From Acanthamoeba castellanii str. Neff (Eukaryota > Discosea > Longamoebia > Acanthamoebidae), in the NCBI RefSeq assembly GCF_000313135.1, contig NW_004457380.1, positions 524,850 through 581,350 of the forward strand: a stretch of DNA of 56,501 nucleotides, given 5' to 3'. Within the stretch, counting starts at the first letter, position 1. Each line of letters opens with the position of its first letter. The position numbers were made by a program, and so were the translations under genes. Positions 40,483 through 52,241 of this stretch are shown here, one piece after another. Under the pieces are notes generated by a model. That model saw only the letters and a list, made by a program, of their open reading frames with translations. It did no database searches and was not told the origin of the DNA.

Positions 40483-42988
40483 TCACGTGTGCTGTTGCTT
40501 GTTCTTCTTGTTTTTCTTCTTGTTCCTCTTCTTGCGGTTCTTCTTGCTGTTGGGCGTCGCTTCGAGAGGAGTAGTAGCTGTGGTCTTGGGCTTCTTCGAT
40601 CGGCGCTCGTCTTCCTCTGGAGCACGTGGTTCAACCTCGACGCCGGCCTTGTCACGATGATCATCGTCATCGTGTCCTCGCTTCCTCTTCTTCTTCGTGG
40701 TGGTGGTGGTGGGCGGAGCCATCTTCTCCGTTTCCGCCACCTCTTCTTGCGCCTTCTTCTTCCCCTCTTCATCTTTTTTCTTCTGCCTCTTGCTCTTGCT
40801 CTTCTGTTTCTTCTTCTTCTTGTCTTGCTTCGCTTCTGTCGTGTTGGCGGCCTCCTTCTTCGTGTGCTGCCCATTCTCCTTCGTCGTCGCCTTCTCCACG
40901 TCCTCCACTTCCTTCTTCTTCGTCGTCTTCTTCTCCGTCGGTGGCGGGTGCGCGGACGGTGGCCGCACCGTAGTGGCGGCGGCGGCAGGGGCGGAGGCAG
41001 CGATGAACTGGCGGGAGGGCGGGATGACCACCCCGCCCAGCAGGCGCGCCATCTCCTCGCTGTCGTCCTCCTCTTCGCTCTCGCTCTCACTGCTGCTCTC
41101 CACCGCCGGTGCCGGCGCCGGCACAACCTTCTTTTGCTCCGCCTCCTTTTCCTGTTTCTTCTTCTCCGCCGTATCTGCGTTGCCCTCGCCGTCGGCCTTC
41201 TCCTCCTCGCTATCCTGTGCCCTTGTCGTCGTCGTCTTCTTCTTCTTCGGCTTTCGCTCCTTCTTCTTCGTCTTCGTCTTCCCTTTCGTCTTCTTCTTCG
41301 TCGTCTTGGCCTGTGCCTCCGCGTCGTCCTCTTCCGACTGCTCCTCGTCACCGCCGGCGTCCACAGCCATCATCGTCTCCTCGTCCTCATCATCACCGCC
41401 ACTGACGCGGCGCCGTCTCCTTCGCGCGAGGTGGTGGGTCGTGGGCTGCGCCGGTTTTTCGGAGGAGGAGGAGGATGCGTCGGAGTAGAGCGGCGCAGCG
41501 GGCGGCCACGTACTCGCGCTTGAGGGCCGCCATCCGGGTCTCGAACTCGGCCACCAGCTCCCGCTTCCTTTCCACGTAATCGGCGCGCAGCCGGTCCTGC
41601 TCGTCCTCCTCGTCGCCGTCATCATCGGCCGCCGCGCGTCTGGCGGTCTTCCTGCGCTCGGCCTTGGCCTTGGCCTTCTTGCCGGCGGCCCCTTCGTCGT
41701 CATCTTCATCGTCGTTGAAGAGGCCTCGGAGAAGCCGCGTCTGCTCATCGCCCTCGTCCTCGTCGGCTTCGTCCTTCTTCTCCTTTGCTCTGGAATCGTC
41801 GTCGTCGTCGTCGTCGTCGTCTGAATGCAATGCCACTCGTCAGACCACGACCCACGCAGCACACTTTTGCGCACTCACGCACTCACGAAGGCGGTGACGT
41901 ACCAGAAGGCAGGAGGCAGTCGTCCATGAGGGGTCTTCGCCCTCGGTCACTTCCGCCAGCTTCCTCGTCTTCCTCATCGTCCTCGAGAGAGATGACCACC
42001 TTCTTCTTCTTCTTGTTGTTGCTACTCTTCTTCTCCTTCGCCGCCTTCTTGTTCTTCATCATTTTCCGCCTGGCGCTGGGATCGTACTCGTCGTCTTCGT
42101 CGCTCGAGGCGTAGGTGGCGATGGCGTCGTCGTCCGACACGATGAAGTCGATGAGGCTCCCCTCCGAGTCGTCGTCGTCCGACTCGTGGTCGGACACGAG
42201 GTCCAGGTCGACCGTGCGCCCGTGGTGCACCGGCTCGCCGTATATCTCAGCCAACTCCCGGTCGGCCTCCTCCGCCTCCCGCTCCGCCGTCCCATCGCTC
42301 ACCTCCTCGGCCTCGTCATCTGCCAGATCGACCATGCGCTATTACCGACGTGTGCTGTGGCGCGTGTGTGCGTGTGCGGTGGTGCGTGTGCGTGTGCGTG
42401 TGCGGTGTGAGCGAGTATTTACCCATGAAGGCGCGCGCGGCGCCTTCATCGCCCTCTTCATCGTTGGACACGAGGCCGTCGAGCTCATCGTCAGAGTAGT
42501 GAGCCCTCAGGTCCTTCGGCTTGACTGCCACCTGCTCCACCTTCCCACCGGCCTGCAACGGATCCCGCGACACGCACACCTTCAGCCTTCGCCTGAACGG
42601 CTCCTTCTCAGCACGGGACAGAGGAGCGTACAGTGGAACGGAGGAGGCTGGTGAAGCGGGTCTTGCACAGCGGGCAGACAGTGGCCACCGTGGCCCATTG
42701 CTCAATGCACACGAAACTGCGGTGGTTGGGATGTGAGCGAGCATGCCTTCGCGTTGCTACTCGAAATAAATCTTCATCCGAACGCACTACCCCGCCCCCA
42801 AGCATGAGGAGCCGTACCAAAAGTGATGGGTGCAGCCCGACAGGCCAGTCTTCTCTGCACACTACAAAGTGCGGAATTTGTAGTCAGATTATCTTCATCA
42901 TAATGTCCGATGGACGTGCATCAGGAAGCAGCTGCAGTACGTGATCTTGGCAAATTGGACAAAGCGGCTCATCCATGGCGGCCTCCAT
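40483..42988 (-). CDS. RING-finger protein with long Lys/Glu-rich tail
   Basis: Predicted nuclear E3 ligase. ATG 42988 starts MEAAMDEPLCPICQDHVLQL. A 62-base intron after LPDA joins QKTGLSGCTHHF, and the next exon CFVCIEQWATVATVCPLCKTRF completes a RING (CPIC, CTHHFC, FVCIEQW, CPLC) with Trp after CI, close to the PHRF1/TOPORS type. Then KEPFRRRLKVCVSRDP and HYSDDELDGLVSNDEEGDEG, acidic stretches ending YGEPVHHGRTVDLDLVSDHE, and a coiled REYV segment. The intron after KREY removes about 100 bases. The rest is hundreds of residues of alternating Lys and Glu/Asp runs with Ser and Thr, ending KKNRKKRNKKKNKKNKQQHT at 40483. Antisense ORFs over this tail are artefacts of the composition. Confidence 0.75.
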
Positions 42989-43010
42989 CTCGGTTTGCCG
43001 CGAAATGAAT

Positions 43011-46000
43011 TCAAATGCACAAACGCCGGCAGGAGAAAAAGAAACGAATTGAAATGATAAAAAATTGCAACTCCGCTCTTCGCGCCAAAAAGTGAGCTCT
43101 ACTGGCCTTGGTGGCGGCCGCAGAAGCCGCGTTGGCCTTCTTCTCCTCTTCGGCGTCGCGCTGCTTATCTTCGAGCTTGCGTACGGCCGCCTCGAGCTCC
43201 TCCACCTTCTTCTTGAGCTGAGTCACCTCCTCGCCCGCGCCCTCCTGCAGGGCCTTCAGCTTGCTGTCCAGCCAGGGACCAGTCTGGCGTTGGTGCGGCA
43301 CGACACGTTTGGAGATGGTGAGATGTACGCACACTCACACAACCCAACCCAACCGCACAATCACACACAATCGCACGGGCTCTGTAACGAACAACACGTC
43401 ATGACATCAACGTATGCGGAGGAGTGGGGAGGGTGGACCTGGTTGGAAAGCAGCGGCCTCAGGGAGCGGATGGCAGCGGCAGCGCCAGTGGCTCGCAGGG
43501 TGACGAGACCAGTGACGGCGGCCTTCTTGATGGCCGGGTCCTCCTCACGAAGGAGCGCTGTTGACCAGTTTTAAGGGTGCGGAAGGATGTCAGCTTGGGG
43601 TGTTGGTGGGGGGGGGGAGAATAGTAAGTCGAGCCCGCGGTACCGGTGAGCTTGGTGACGGCGTCCTTCCTGGCGACGTGGTCCTTGTCGTACAGGTAAG
43701 CCGTGCACTCGGCGTAGGCTCCGATCACCGCCTCGCGCGCTGGTCATTTTGTTTTCCGCCTCCCTTGAATGAGCGACCAAGCGCAAGCCAACGATGTGGG
43801 GGTCAGAGAAGAGAGGTACCATTGTCGCGGAGTTGGCCGTAGGCCAGCTTGGCCTCGAGCCAATCGCGAGCCTTGGGCGACTTGGTGTTGCCCAACGCGC
43901 GAATGCCTCCGTTTCTCGTCCCTGGCGCCGCCATCAATGGTCAATGTGATGGCCCGAGCTCTGCCAAGCAGATCTGGAGACGGATGTGGGCAGGTGGGAG
44001 AGGTACAGGGGAAGGGTCCGTCAAGGGAAGCGGCGGCGGTGAGCAGGTCGAGGTCCTCCTCGTTCCGCTGGTTGCCCAGGGCCTGCAGCGCGGCCCACTG
44101 GCCTGCACATGGCGAAGGAATTCAGTCAAAAGCCCGGGCAGGAGAGGGCGGCAGGTCCAGAGCGTACCGCGGTAGGCGTAGGGGTGCGCTTCGATCCACT
44201 TGCGCAGGGCAGATCGCATGACCTCGTCCCTACAGCGGAATGGGAACGTTCAGTATTGAATAAAGTAGGGTTGCGTTGCATGTAGTGTGTCGTGTGTCGT
44301 GTTGCGTGTCGTGCAGTCACCTGATGGACGAGAAGGAATTGAGAGTGGGCATGAAGGCGCGCGGGTCGGTCTCCGAAGCGATGACTTCGGCCAGGATCTC
44401 CGAGACGAAGATGCCAGCGTTCTTCTGTTCGGCGAGGGCCTTGGCCAGCTGCACTCTCACACCCCAGAAAGGCTCTGCCTTCAGGACCTCACGAAGAGCG
44501 CGCAGCGCAGGGCGTGTGCCCAGCTTGGCCAACTCTTTGCCAGCCCAAATGCGGTTGCCAACATCCTAAACGGACCGCAAGCCAAAGAAAAAGACTGGTG
44601 AGCGCCACCGGTGTGGGCTGGTGTGTGTGTGTGGGTGGGTGGATGGTGGTGGAATATTTCGTGCCTGGGCCTGCTTGGCGGTGTTGGTCAGAATCTCGAG
44701 GCCGGGGTTCATCTCCAGCGAGTACAGGACCTTTTGCTCCGGGTCGACCCTGTTCATGTGTGAGGTCAGTAAAACAGCGGAGGGAGATATAGTGAGCAAA
44801 CGCGTTGCGCCGTGTCATGATCGTGTAGTAGTTGTAGTAGATGTACCGAATGGTCTTGGGCTTGGAAGCGACGCCCGAGAGGATGACAGAGGCCTTGCCC
44901 GTCGCATCGTCCATCTCAACGACTCCCTGGTGAACAGCTCCCGATTCGTCGACCACTTCCACCTGCGCATGATCCGCGTGACAAAGGTCACCACATTGTG
45001 TCCAGCAAGTGAGGTTAAAAAACAAACAGGGGTGGATCTGACGTACGTCGAGAGCAAACTCGAAGAAGCCCACGCCCTGCTTCTCGTCCTTCTGGGTCTG
45101 TTCGAAGGAGACTCTGACCTGCTTCTTCTCTGCGGAGTAGTCAAACTTGCCCTTCAGCTTCGGATACCCGGGGCTCAGGAGCCACTGAGCGACAAATGGA
45201 GGGAACAAGCATTAAATGGGCTGCTAGTACTATGTGAGAGTGAGCTTCAGCGATTAACTAACTAACTAACGTACTTGATCGAAGAACTTGGTGAGGTTGC
45301 GTCCGGACTGCTTTTCCAGGGCGCGCTGGAAGTCGACCGTTTCCACGATCTTCTGGTGGAAGTCCCTGCATTGGGGGGGTTGGAATAACGGAATTCAGGA
45401 TATGTCCAGAGAGGCGGTGGTGGTAACGCGGATTCGGTACCCGACATAGGCCTGGACGGCCGCCCAAAAGGCCGAGTCGCCAATGAGGCGGCGGAGCATG
45501 TGGATCCGCCACGCGCCACCTGACAGATTTGATACGTCAGAACTATTGGGGGGCTGATACAAACATCGGAAAAGGTGGGTACACAGTACCAGGATAGAGG
45601 TGCGAATCAAAGAGCTGCCATGAGCTTTTGTACTCACTGTGGCGTGGATTAGTGTACCGTGTCGCGAGTGCGAATATTAAAGGCTGCGATGGTGTGTGGG
45701 TATATACCGGGTGACGATGGGGCGTTGGTAGGATGAACACTCGGAGAAGTAGCCCGACGCGTTACACCACATCTCGTACTCGAACTCGTCGCGCTTCTCG
45801 TGGTCCTCCACCCAGGCGGCCTCGATGTAGGTCGCCCACGATTCCTGTGGGCACGTGTGGAGATGAGTCACTCGCTCGAGCGTTAGTGCATGACAGTGTG
45901 TTGTGCGGTGGTCAAACCTTGAGCCAGGCGTGCTCAAAGTGGCGGATGACAAGTGCGTCGCCGAAGTAGCTGCAGGACGAACGGTGAGACAAAGTGAGTC

Positions 46001-47696
46001 GAATGCCAGAGAGAGGGAGAGAGATCCAAGGGGACGCAACCTGTGGGCCATCTCATGGATATTCACGCTGTCCACGACGTAGCCCCACTCCGCGGCAAGG
46101 TTCTTGTCGAGCATGAAGACGTCGTCCCACGTCACCAAGCTGATGTTTTCCATAGCGCCTCCTGTCAACGTTGGCAAACAGTGGAACGTTGCCGTGAGTT
46201 GGAGGGACAACGATGGAGAGCGAGAAACGAGTGTGACGGGTCCCGTCGGTGAGGGACTGGGTGGTACCAATTTTGGGGACGATGATCTGGTAGTACTTGG
46301 GGAAAGGGAAGGCATGGCCCACCTTCTTGGTCAGCCACTTCATCATGGCCGGCGTCTTGCCGAACACGAGCCGCACCTGAAGGTGACAAGGAAAGAAAGA
46401 TCAAAGAGAAACGAAATAACCGTCAGCAGCTGGGTGCCAGTGTGAATGTGTTTGCATAGTGCGGCCTTCTGTTACAACGTACGCTCTCCTCTGGGACGCC
46501 CTTGCAGGCAATGTAAGCGATGGGTACGCCTTCCACGGTCTCGTCGGGGTACAGATCAAACTGTGGCGAGAGCGAAAGCACCAATCAATCAATGAGACTG
46601 ATTGGCCACAGTGACACGACGATCGTACGCCCGAGCAAGGACAAGCGGGCGAACGAACCTCTCCGGCGGCGATACAGGCCAAGTAGGAGGGGCAAGCGAA
46701 GTCGAGCTTCCAGTGAGCGGTTTTGCGGCCGTTGTTGGTCACTTCCGACTGAAGAACGCCGTTGGCCACCAGCGTGTGGGATTCCTCCGACGTCAGCAGG
46801 AACTCCAGGCTCTGCCTCACCTGGGGGAAGTCCACACAAGGCAGCCAGTAGCGCGCCCTGCCAACGGCGTTGCCATCATAACACACATGCTCAGTCTCTG
46901 AGCGTATGCGTGGTGGTGCTCGTCACAAAAGAAGAAGGGGATGTCTCACCTTTCGGTCTCGTTGTCGGTAGCAGCAAACAGGGGGCGCGTGGGGTAGGCC
47001 TCGTCGGGGCAGGAGAACTGCATCCCGCTCACGGGGTGGTCCAGCACGTAGGCCACTACATAAAATAAATTAATAAATATATAAAGCACACCTCGAACTC
47101 GTGTAGAGAGAGAAAGTGGTAGTCGCTGTAGTACCGTGGAGCTTGCGCTCCTGGCCCTTGGCGATGGGGTCGGCCCAGGTGACGTTAATCAGCTCCCCGT
47201 CGTAGGTCCACACCAGCTGGTTGCCCTCTTCGTCCTTCACGTCCACGTCCGCGAAGCCGATGGCGTTGAGTGCGATCGTCCTGGGTCACCACGCCACCAT
47301 GTGTCAGCTTCACACCAGTTGAGCTGCCGCGGCAAGTAGAGGAGCAAAGACGGCCAACCTGGCGGTGCGGTCGTTGGAGACCACGGTCAGAACAGCGCGG
47401 CACGTAGCACGACGCTCCTTGATCTGGAAGTCGTACTCGGCCCTGATGTGACGAGGCTCCACCCTGACGTCGGGCGCGTAGTGGCCTGACCATGCACACG
47501 CGTGCCAAAGGAGTGATGTGAGCACAAGCTAGGCATCCAAAGTACCTACGCTCAATCAGAGTGCATGAGATTGATAGATGTAGATCTGCAGATGGATGCA
47601 CGTACGGCTGGAACCGGCAAAGGGGAAGCCCTGCGCCGCGCCATGGGTATGAGCGCAGCCTCTCTGCCCTCCCTCGGTGCTCTCGTGATGCGGCAT
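43011..47696 (-). CDS. M1-family zinc aminopeptidase with helical-repeat C-terminus
   Basis: Removes N-terminal residues from peptides. ATG 47696 (MPHHESTEGGQRGCAHTHGA), then PDVRVEPRHIRAEYDFQIKE and the N-terminal beta domain (DHPVSGMQFSCPDEAYPTRP; ARYWLPCVDFPQVRQSLEF). The substrate motif GAMEN is in GAMENISLVTWDDVF. The zinc site is HEMAH split by an intron (HEMAHS then YFGDALV) with the third ligand in WLKESWATYIE. After the catalytic domain (WLLSPGYPKLKGKFDYSAEK) comes a long repeat region of short helices (ALRALREVLKAEPFWGVRVQ; ALLREEDPAIKKAAVTGLVT), like HEAT repeats, then a charged coiled coil (LKKKVEELEAAVRKLEDKQR). Stop is near 43011, only 22 bases before the next gene's ATG. More than twenty exons. 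Confidence 0.85.
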
Positions 47697-48020
47697 AGTG
47701 GATAAAGCTGGTATTGCAATACCGGCCCGCCAGAACGTCTTGCTGAAATAAATCCGAAACACAAACCTAATCCCAAAAAATAAATAACAATCGTCATCCA
47801 GATACCGCTCCGTTTGCAATTGGCGTGCAGTGCGAAAGAGCACCTTAGGGACTGCTCGAGCATCACATGGTACGTACGCATTGCAGTGCCGATTGTATCA
47901 ACAATTTCGGTAGAACAAAAAATCTGGCATTTCAGCTTCTGTTGCGATGGAGATAAGCAGGGATGTAGGATGCATTGCGGGCGAATCGCCATATTTTGCT
48001 TATGCCACGCATGCTTTCTC
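47697..48020. promoter_or_regulatory. Divergent promoter region, aminopeptidase / FAD synthase
   Basis: 324 bases between divergent starts. It is less GC-rich than either gene. No named site is recognised. Confidence 0.4.
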
Positions 48021-49416
48021 ATGCAGGAGAAGATGACCGATTTTTTCGACTTCTTCTCGCGGCTGGAGGATCTCGCGGGGGAGGTCGAACGACGGACGTC
48101 CAATCCGACCCTCGCAGCGAAGGTGGTGCACTCGCTCGCCGTCATCGACAAAGCCTTCGACATCTACTCGTGCCCTCCTCTTCCCCTTTCCATGCTCCCT
48201 TCTATTTCGTCTACTCCACAGAGCCCGCTGACATTGGCATGGTGGTGCCACGACACAGTGAGCAGGGGCTGGCCGTCAGCTTCAACGGAGGGAAAGACTG
48301 CACGCTCCTCCTCCACCTCGCCCTCTACGCCTACCTTCACCGTACACACCTACCTTGCACAGAACACGCACGCACCGCACACGCGCACCGCACGCACACG
48401 CATGCAAATGACTGATTGAGGCTGTGCAGGGAGGAAGGCGAAGGGTGAAACGACGGCGATGGCGAAGCACGAGGGCGAGAGGTCGGAAGGAAAAGAAGAA
48501 GAGCAGCGCGCGGGGACGGAGGGTGGTGCGGCCACAGCAGATCGGGCGCACTACTGGATGCGGATCCTCTACTTCTGGTTTCCCACGTGCTTCCCCGAAG
48601 AGACTCAGTTCGTGATGGACACGACACAAAGGTACGACGCCTCCCGATTGTTTGTGATCAATGGATCTCGCTGCACGCATCATCGTCACACAAAACACAC
48701 ACACGCCGAACGCGGGGTGCTGACGAGGGAGATGTGATGTGTTGGGCCAGCCTGCGACTAGGGCTGATCAAGTCGACCAAGCCGTACCGGGAGGGGCTGC
48801 AGGAGATCATTGAAACGGAACGACCACCCATCCGGGCCATTTTTATGGGCACCCGCTACACCGACCCCTCCTGCGGTGCGCCCACTCTCTCTCTCTCTCT
48901 CTCTCGCACAGCAACACTTCTCTTTAGTTGAACTGTGCGATTGACGTACAACCGTGTGTCGTGTCATAGCACGGCTCGAGGAGTTTTCGGAGAGCACGCC
49001 GGGCTGGCCCACCTTCATGCGAGTCAACCCCATCCTCGATTGGTCCTACTCAGGTACGCAGTTGGCCGCCATTTGTTGATGAACTGTCTCTGGCCTTGTT
49101 GATGCCAACCTACTGTTCACAGAGGTGTGGGCCTTCATTTTGGCGATGGGCGTACCCTACTGCTCGCTTTATGACAAAGGTATACTCTGGGCGTGTGGAC
49201 GGATCATCTCTTGTTTACAACACTGACAGTGGTTGCATTGCATTGTTGCGTGTTGTTGCGTTGTGCCTGGGTCCACCAGGGTACACATCGATTGGGGAGG
49301 TAAACAACACAAAGCCCAACCCAGCACTCCTTGTGGAGGGGTGCACCTACGCTCCAGCCTACAACCTTAAGGAAGAAGAGCTGGAGCGTGCTGGTCGCCA
49401 GAGCCGATCTGTGTAA
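48021..49416 (+). CDS. FAD1: FAD synthase (FMN adenylyltransferase, PAPS-reductase fold)
   Basis: Makes FAD from FMN and ATP. From ATG 48021 ([20 protein letters not shown]) the first exon ends KAFDIY. Splicing from a gtgccc donor to an acceptor at about 48258 gives [20 protein letters not shown], the ATP PP-loop motif SFNGGKD. Next comes a charged insert then [20 protein letters not shown], and after another intron [90 protein letters not shown] and [23 protein letters not shown] at 49416. These match the Fad1/FLAD1 C-terminal domain in order. The charged insert ([15 protein letters not shown]) is lineage-specific. Confidence 0.92.
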
Positions 49417-49567
49417 CACTGGCAGTATAACAAACAAGCAAGCTCCCGCCTGGCCCACAACAATCTTGGTCTCGGGCCGATTTTTTTTCCTGGAATCAGC
49501 CGAAAAAAGACGTTGCCAAAATTGAAATTGGAAGACGATAAGGATTGTAGCAGATTGATTGGAGGAG

Positions 49568-51084
49568 ATGTCTCGCCGAGCCCGCAAGGAGGTGAATTAC
49601 GCTGAGGCAGCCGATAGTGCGGCCATGGATGAAGAGGGGATTGACGTGGAGGATGACAGTGACGGCGGATTCGATAGCGGTAACGATGACGGTGATGAGT
49701 TTAAGCTGGAGGATGAGTCTGAGGACGAAGCATTCAGCATGCGCGACCTCGATCCCGACGAGATGGTAAAGAAGAAGAAAAGGCGTAGCAGATCATCGAG
49801 CGGCAGCAAGACATCCTCAGCGCCCACAAAGAAGGCGACCACGCCTGCCGCTACACGCAAGCGAGCCGCACCATCCAAGGCCAAGAAAGCCAGCGACGAA
49901 AATGGGGATGGAGAAGGAGAAGATGAAGCGGAGGGAGCGCCCAAGCGCAGGCGCACGACGACACCGAAGAAGCCGGCGGCTGCCAAGCCCAAGGCCGCCC
50001 CCAAGAAGCCCGCTGCAGCTGCTAAATCGAAGAAGAAGAAGGATGAAGAGGGCCAAGGCGAGGATGAGGACACCACAACGACCACCGCATCGTCCACAGC
50101 AACTGCAGTCGCGGAAGATGTAGGCGCTGAGGAAAAGGCGGCCGCCAATGGACACGAGAATGAGGGAGGCGAGGAGGAGGTGAAGATTGAGGTGGCGGCT
50201 GCGGAAGATGAAGCTAAGAAGATCCCGTCTGCGAGCGGGGGAGGCGACGAAGATGACGACGACGACTTCAAGGCCGACAAGACCAAGAAGAGGAAGCCCG
50301 CTGCCGCCACGGCCAAGGCACCGGCCGCCGCAAAGGCGAAGGCCGCCACTGCTAAGGCACCGGCCGCCGCCAAGGCGAAGGCGCCGGCCAAGCCAGCAGC
50401 CAAGACCAAGGCTGCGGTTGCACCCAAGAAGCCCGCTGCCGCTCCCGCCGTACGCCCCTGCCCGTTCGCGCTTCACCTGTGTGCTACAATGCTCATCTTC
50501 TTGTGTGTGTTGTGTGTGTGTGTGTGTGTGTGCTGTGTGTGCTGTGTGTGCGTGCGTCTGTGTGTTGTTTGTGTGTGTGGTGCGTGTGTCTAGGCAAAGA
50601 AGCCGCGCGCGACGCCGGCCAAAAAGAAGAAGGCAGATGAAGACGAAGAGGAGGACTACAAGGAGGAGAAGGAAGAGGAGGAGGAAGCTCCCGAGGCGGA
50701 GGAGGAAGAAGAAGCGGAGAAGGAGGATGACGATGGTGACCACGCGGAGGACGAGGAGCCAAAGCCCAAAGCGAAGCCGAAGGGCAAGACTGCTCCCGCC
50801 AAACCCGCGGCCAAGCCCAAGGCGGCACCGGCCGCCACCAAGGCGAAGGCGCCGGCCAAGCCAGCAGCTAAGGCAGCTGCCGCTGCGCCCAAGCCAGCAG
50901 CTTCCCGTATGCATCACACACGACACACGACACTTTTTGCTGTGGTGGCAATGCTAACCATTCGCACGTGTGATGACGCTACAACGTTGCAGCACTGGGC
51001 GGCGTGAAGCTGGCGGGAACGACGCCCTTGCGCAGAGTGGGCCTGAGCAAACGAGCGGCGATCTCCTCCCTGCACAACAAGTAA
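49568..51084 (+). CDS. Nuclear Lys/Ala/Pro-rich protein with RAD51AP1-like ends
   Basis: ATG 49568 starts SRRARKEVNYAEAADSAAMD, then an acidic region (GIDVEDDSDGGFDSGNDDGD) and SMRDLDPDEMVKKKKRR. The bulk is a histone H1-like repeat of Lys-Ala-Pro segments (AKAPAAAKAKAATAKAPA), cut by one intron holding a GT repeat at 50505-50590. The C-terminus is LGGVKLAGTTPLRRVGLSKR and AAISSLHNK-stop at 51082-51084. The N-terminal RRxxKxVNYAE and the C-terminal LRxGLSxxAxxxxLHx are the two short conserved ends of RAD51AP1-type homologous-recombination factors. The middle is low complexity, so the function call rests on these ends. It is otherwise a DNA-binding disordered protein. Confidence 0.62.
50503..50593. 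repeat. (GT)n intronic repeat
   Basis: About 40 imperfect GT units form nearly the whole intron of the RAD51AP1-like gene; the tctag acceptor follows directly. Confidence 0.85.
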
Positions 51085-51289
51085 CAACACCACAACACTT
51101 GGCCGGCTACTCCAACGATCTGGATCAAGAGGGACACGAGAGAGGTGAAAGAGTTGATGGTGGGTGGCCGCAGAGAGAGCTGTACAGTTCTGGCGTGCGT
51201 GCAAGAAAGGCCAACAAAACGTTTGAGTACAGGAGGAGAGCCACTACTTGCTGGCAAGGAGGAGCGCTCGATTGTGTGTGTAAGCTGGT

Positions 51290-52068
51290 CAGCAGTGGGC
51301 GAGGGCTTCGGAGACGTGCATCTTCCAGTTGAGGGCCGACTCGAAGATGTGCACTATGATGCCCTCCTTGTCGATCACGAACGTCTTGCGGCCCTTCAGC
51401 AGCCCACCGAGGCTGCCCGCCACCCGGTACTTCCTGTGCACCTTCCCCTACAGCGTAGCACATGCACGTCACGACGTGTAGAAGAAGAACAAGGAGGTAG
51501 CGTGCGTGTAGAGCATCATGGTGAGTGCATGTTCTACACTCATCTAGTGCAACCCAGCAGGAGCGGATGTTGAGGTGGTGGTGCTCAATAGAGGCTGGCA
51601 TCGAGTACCGTCAAGTCAGAGAGGAGGGTGAAGGGCAGCTTGTGCTCCTTCTTGAACTTGCGGTGCGACTCGACCGGGTCTGTTTGCGTCGACATCAAGA
51701 GCAAGTGGCAGCAGTGGCATGGTGTGAGTGCAACGTTGGGACAACTCGACGCACAAAGGCACGTGCACGCACCTTTCGACACGCCCAGCACCACAGCACC
51801 CTTGGCGCTGAAGGCGTCGATGCTGTCTCGGAAGTGCTCGGCTGGCGCGAGCGGGAGGGAGTGAGCCAACAACATCGGACCTCAAAAAAGAGACGCGGAG
51901 AAGGTGAAGAAGAGTGCATTTGTAAGTACCTTCCTTGGTGCACACTGACGTGAAATCGCCGGGGTAGAAGAAGAGCACCACCGACCTGCCCCTGAAGTCG
52001 TGCAGGTGGACCACCTGTCCCTCGTCACTCTCCAGTGCAAAGCTTGGCGCGACGTCGCCCAGGGACAT
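51290..52068 (-). CDS. Peroxiredoxin, PrxQ/BCP type without the usual resolving cysteine
   Basis: Reduces hydroperoxides. ATG 52068 gives SLGDVAPSFALESDEGQVVH, LHDFRGRSVVLFFYPGDFTS and VCTKE with the peroxidatic Cys in FTSVCTKE (FTPGCTKE in the family). After the intron AEHFRDSIDAFSAKGAVVLG replaces the usual EACGFRD, so the resolving Cys five residues on is missing. Then DPVESHRKFKKEHKLPFTLL, SDLTVLDASLY, GKVHRKYRVAGSLGGLLKGR, KTFVIDKEGIIVHIFESALN and VSEALAHC-stop at 51292-51290. The C-terminal Cys could serve instead. Four or five exons. Divergent from beta-adaptin by 173 bases. Confidence 0.9.
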
Positions 52069-52241
52069 GTTGCTCTACCTTTCCACCTGTATTTGTGTAA
52101 GTACCATTTCTTTTAATTTCTTTTTGCCCTCCTTTCTGCTATGCGCGGAATGATGGGGGGGGGACTGAAGAAGCGGGCGAACACTGGCGAATTGGATCAG
52201 CATCGGATCGAGACCTCTAGAGGAGACGGTAGCCGATCGTC
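52069..52241. promoter_or_regulatory. Divergent promoter region, peroxiredoxin / beta-adaptin
   Basis: 173 bases between two ATGs with a T-rich patch at about 52105-52130. Both genes must take their promoters from here. Confidence 0.45.

Noticed and set aside
40330..41523. Long plus-strand frame of about 400 residues, Leu/Arg/Ser-rich
   Set aside because: It is the complement of Lys/Glu runs in the RING gene tail; it has no domain and its composition follows the opposite strand.
49817..50926. Long minus-strand frame of about 370 residues
   Set aside because: A mirror of the Lys/Ala/Pro-rich RAD51AP1-like exons; it crosses the GT-repeat intron and has no domain.
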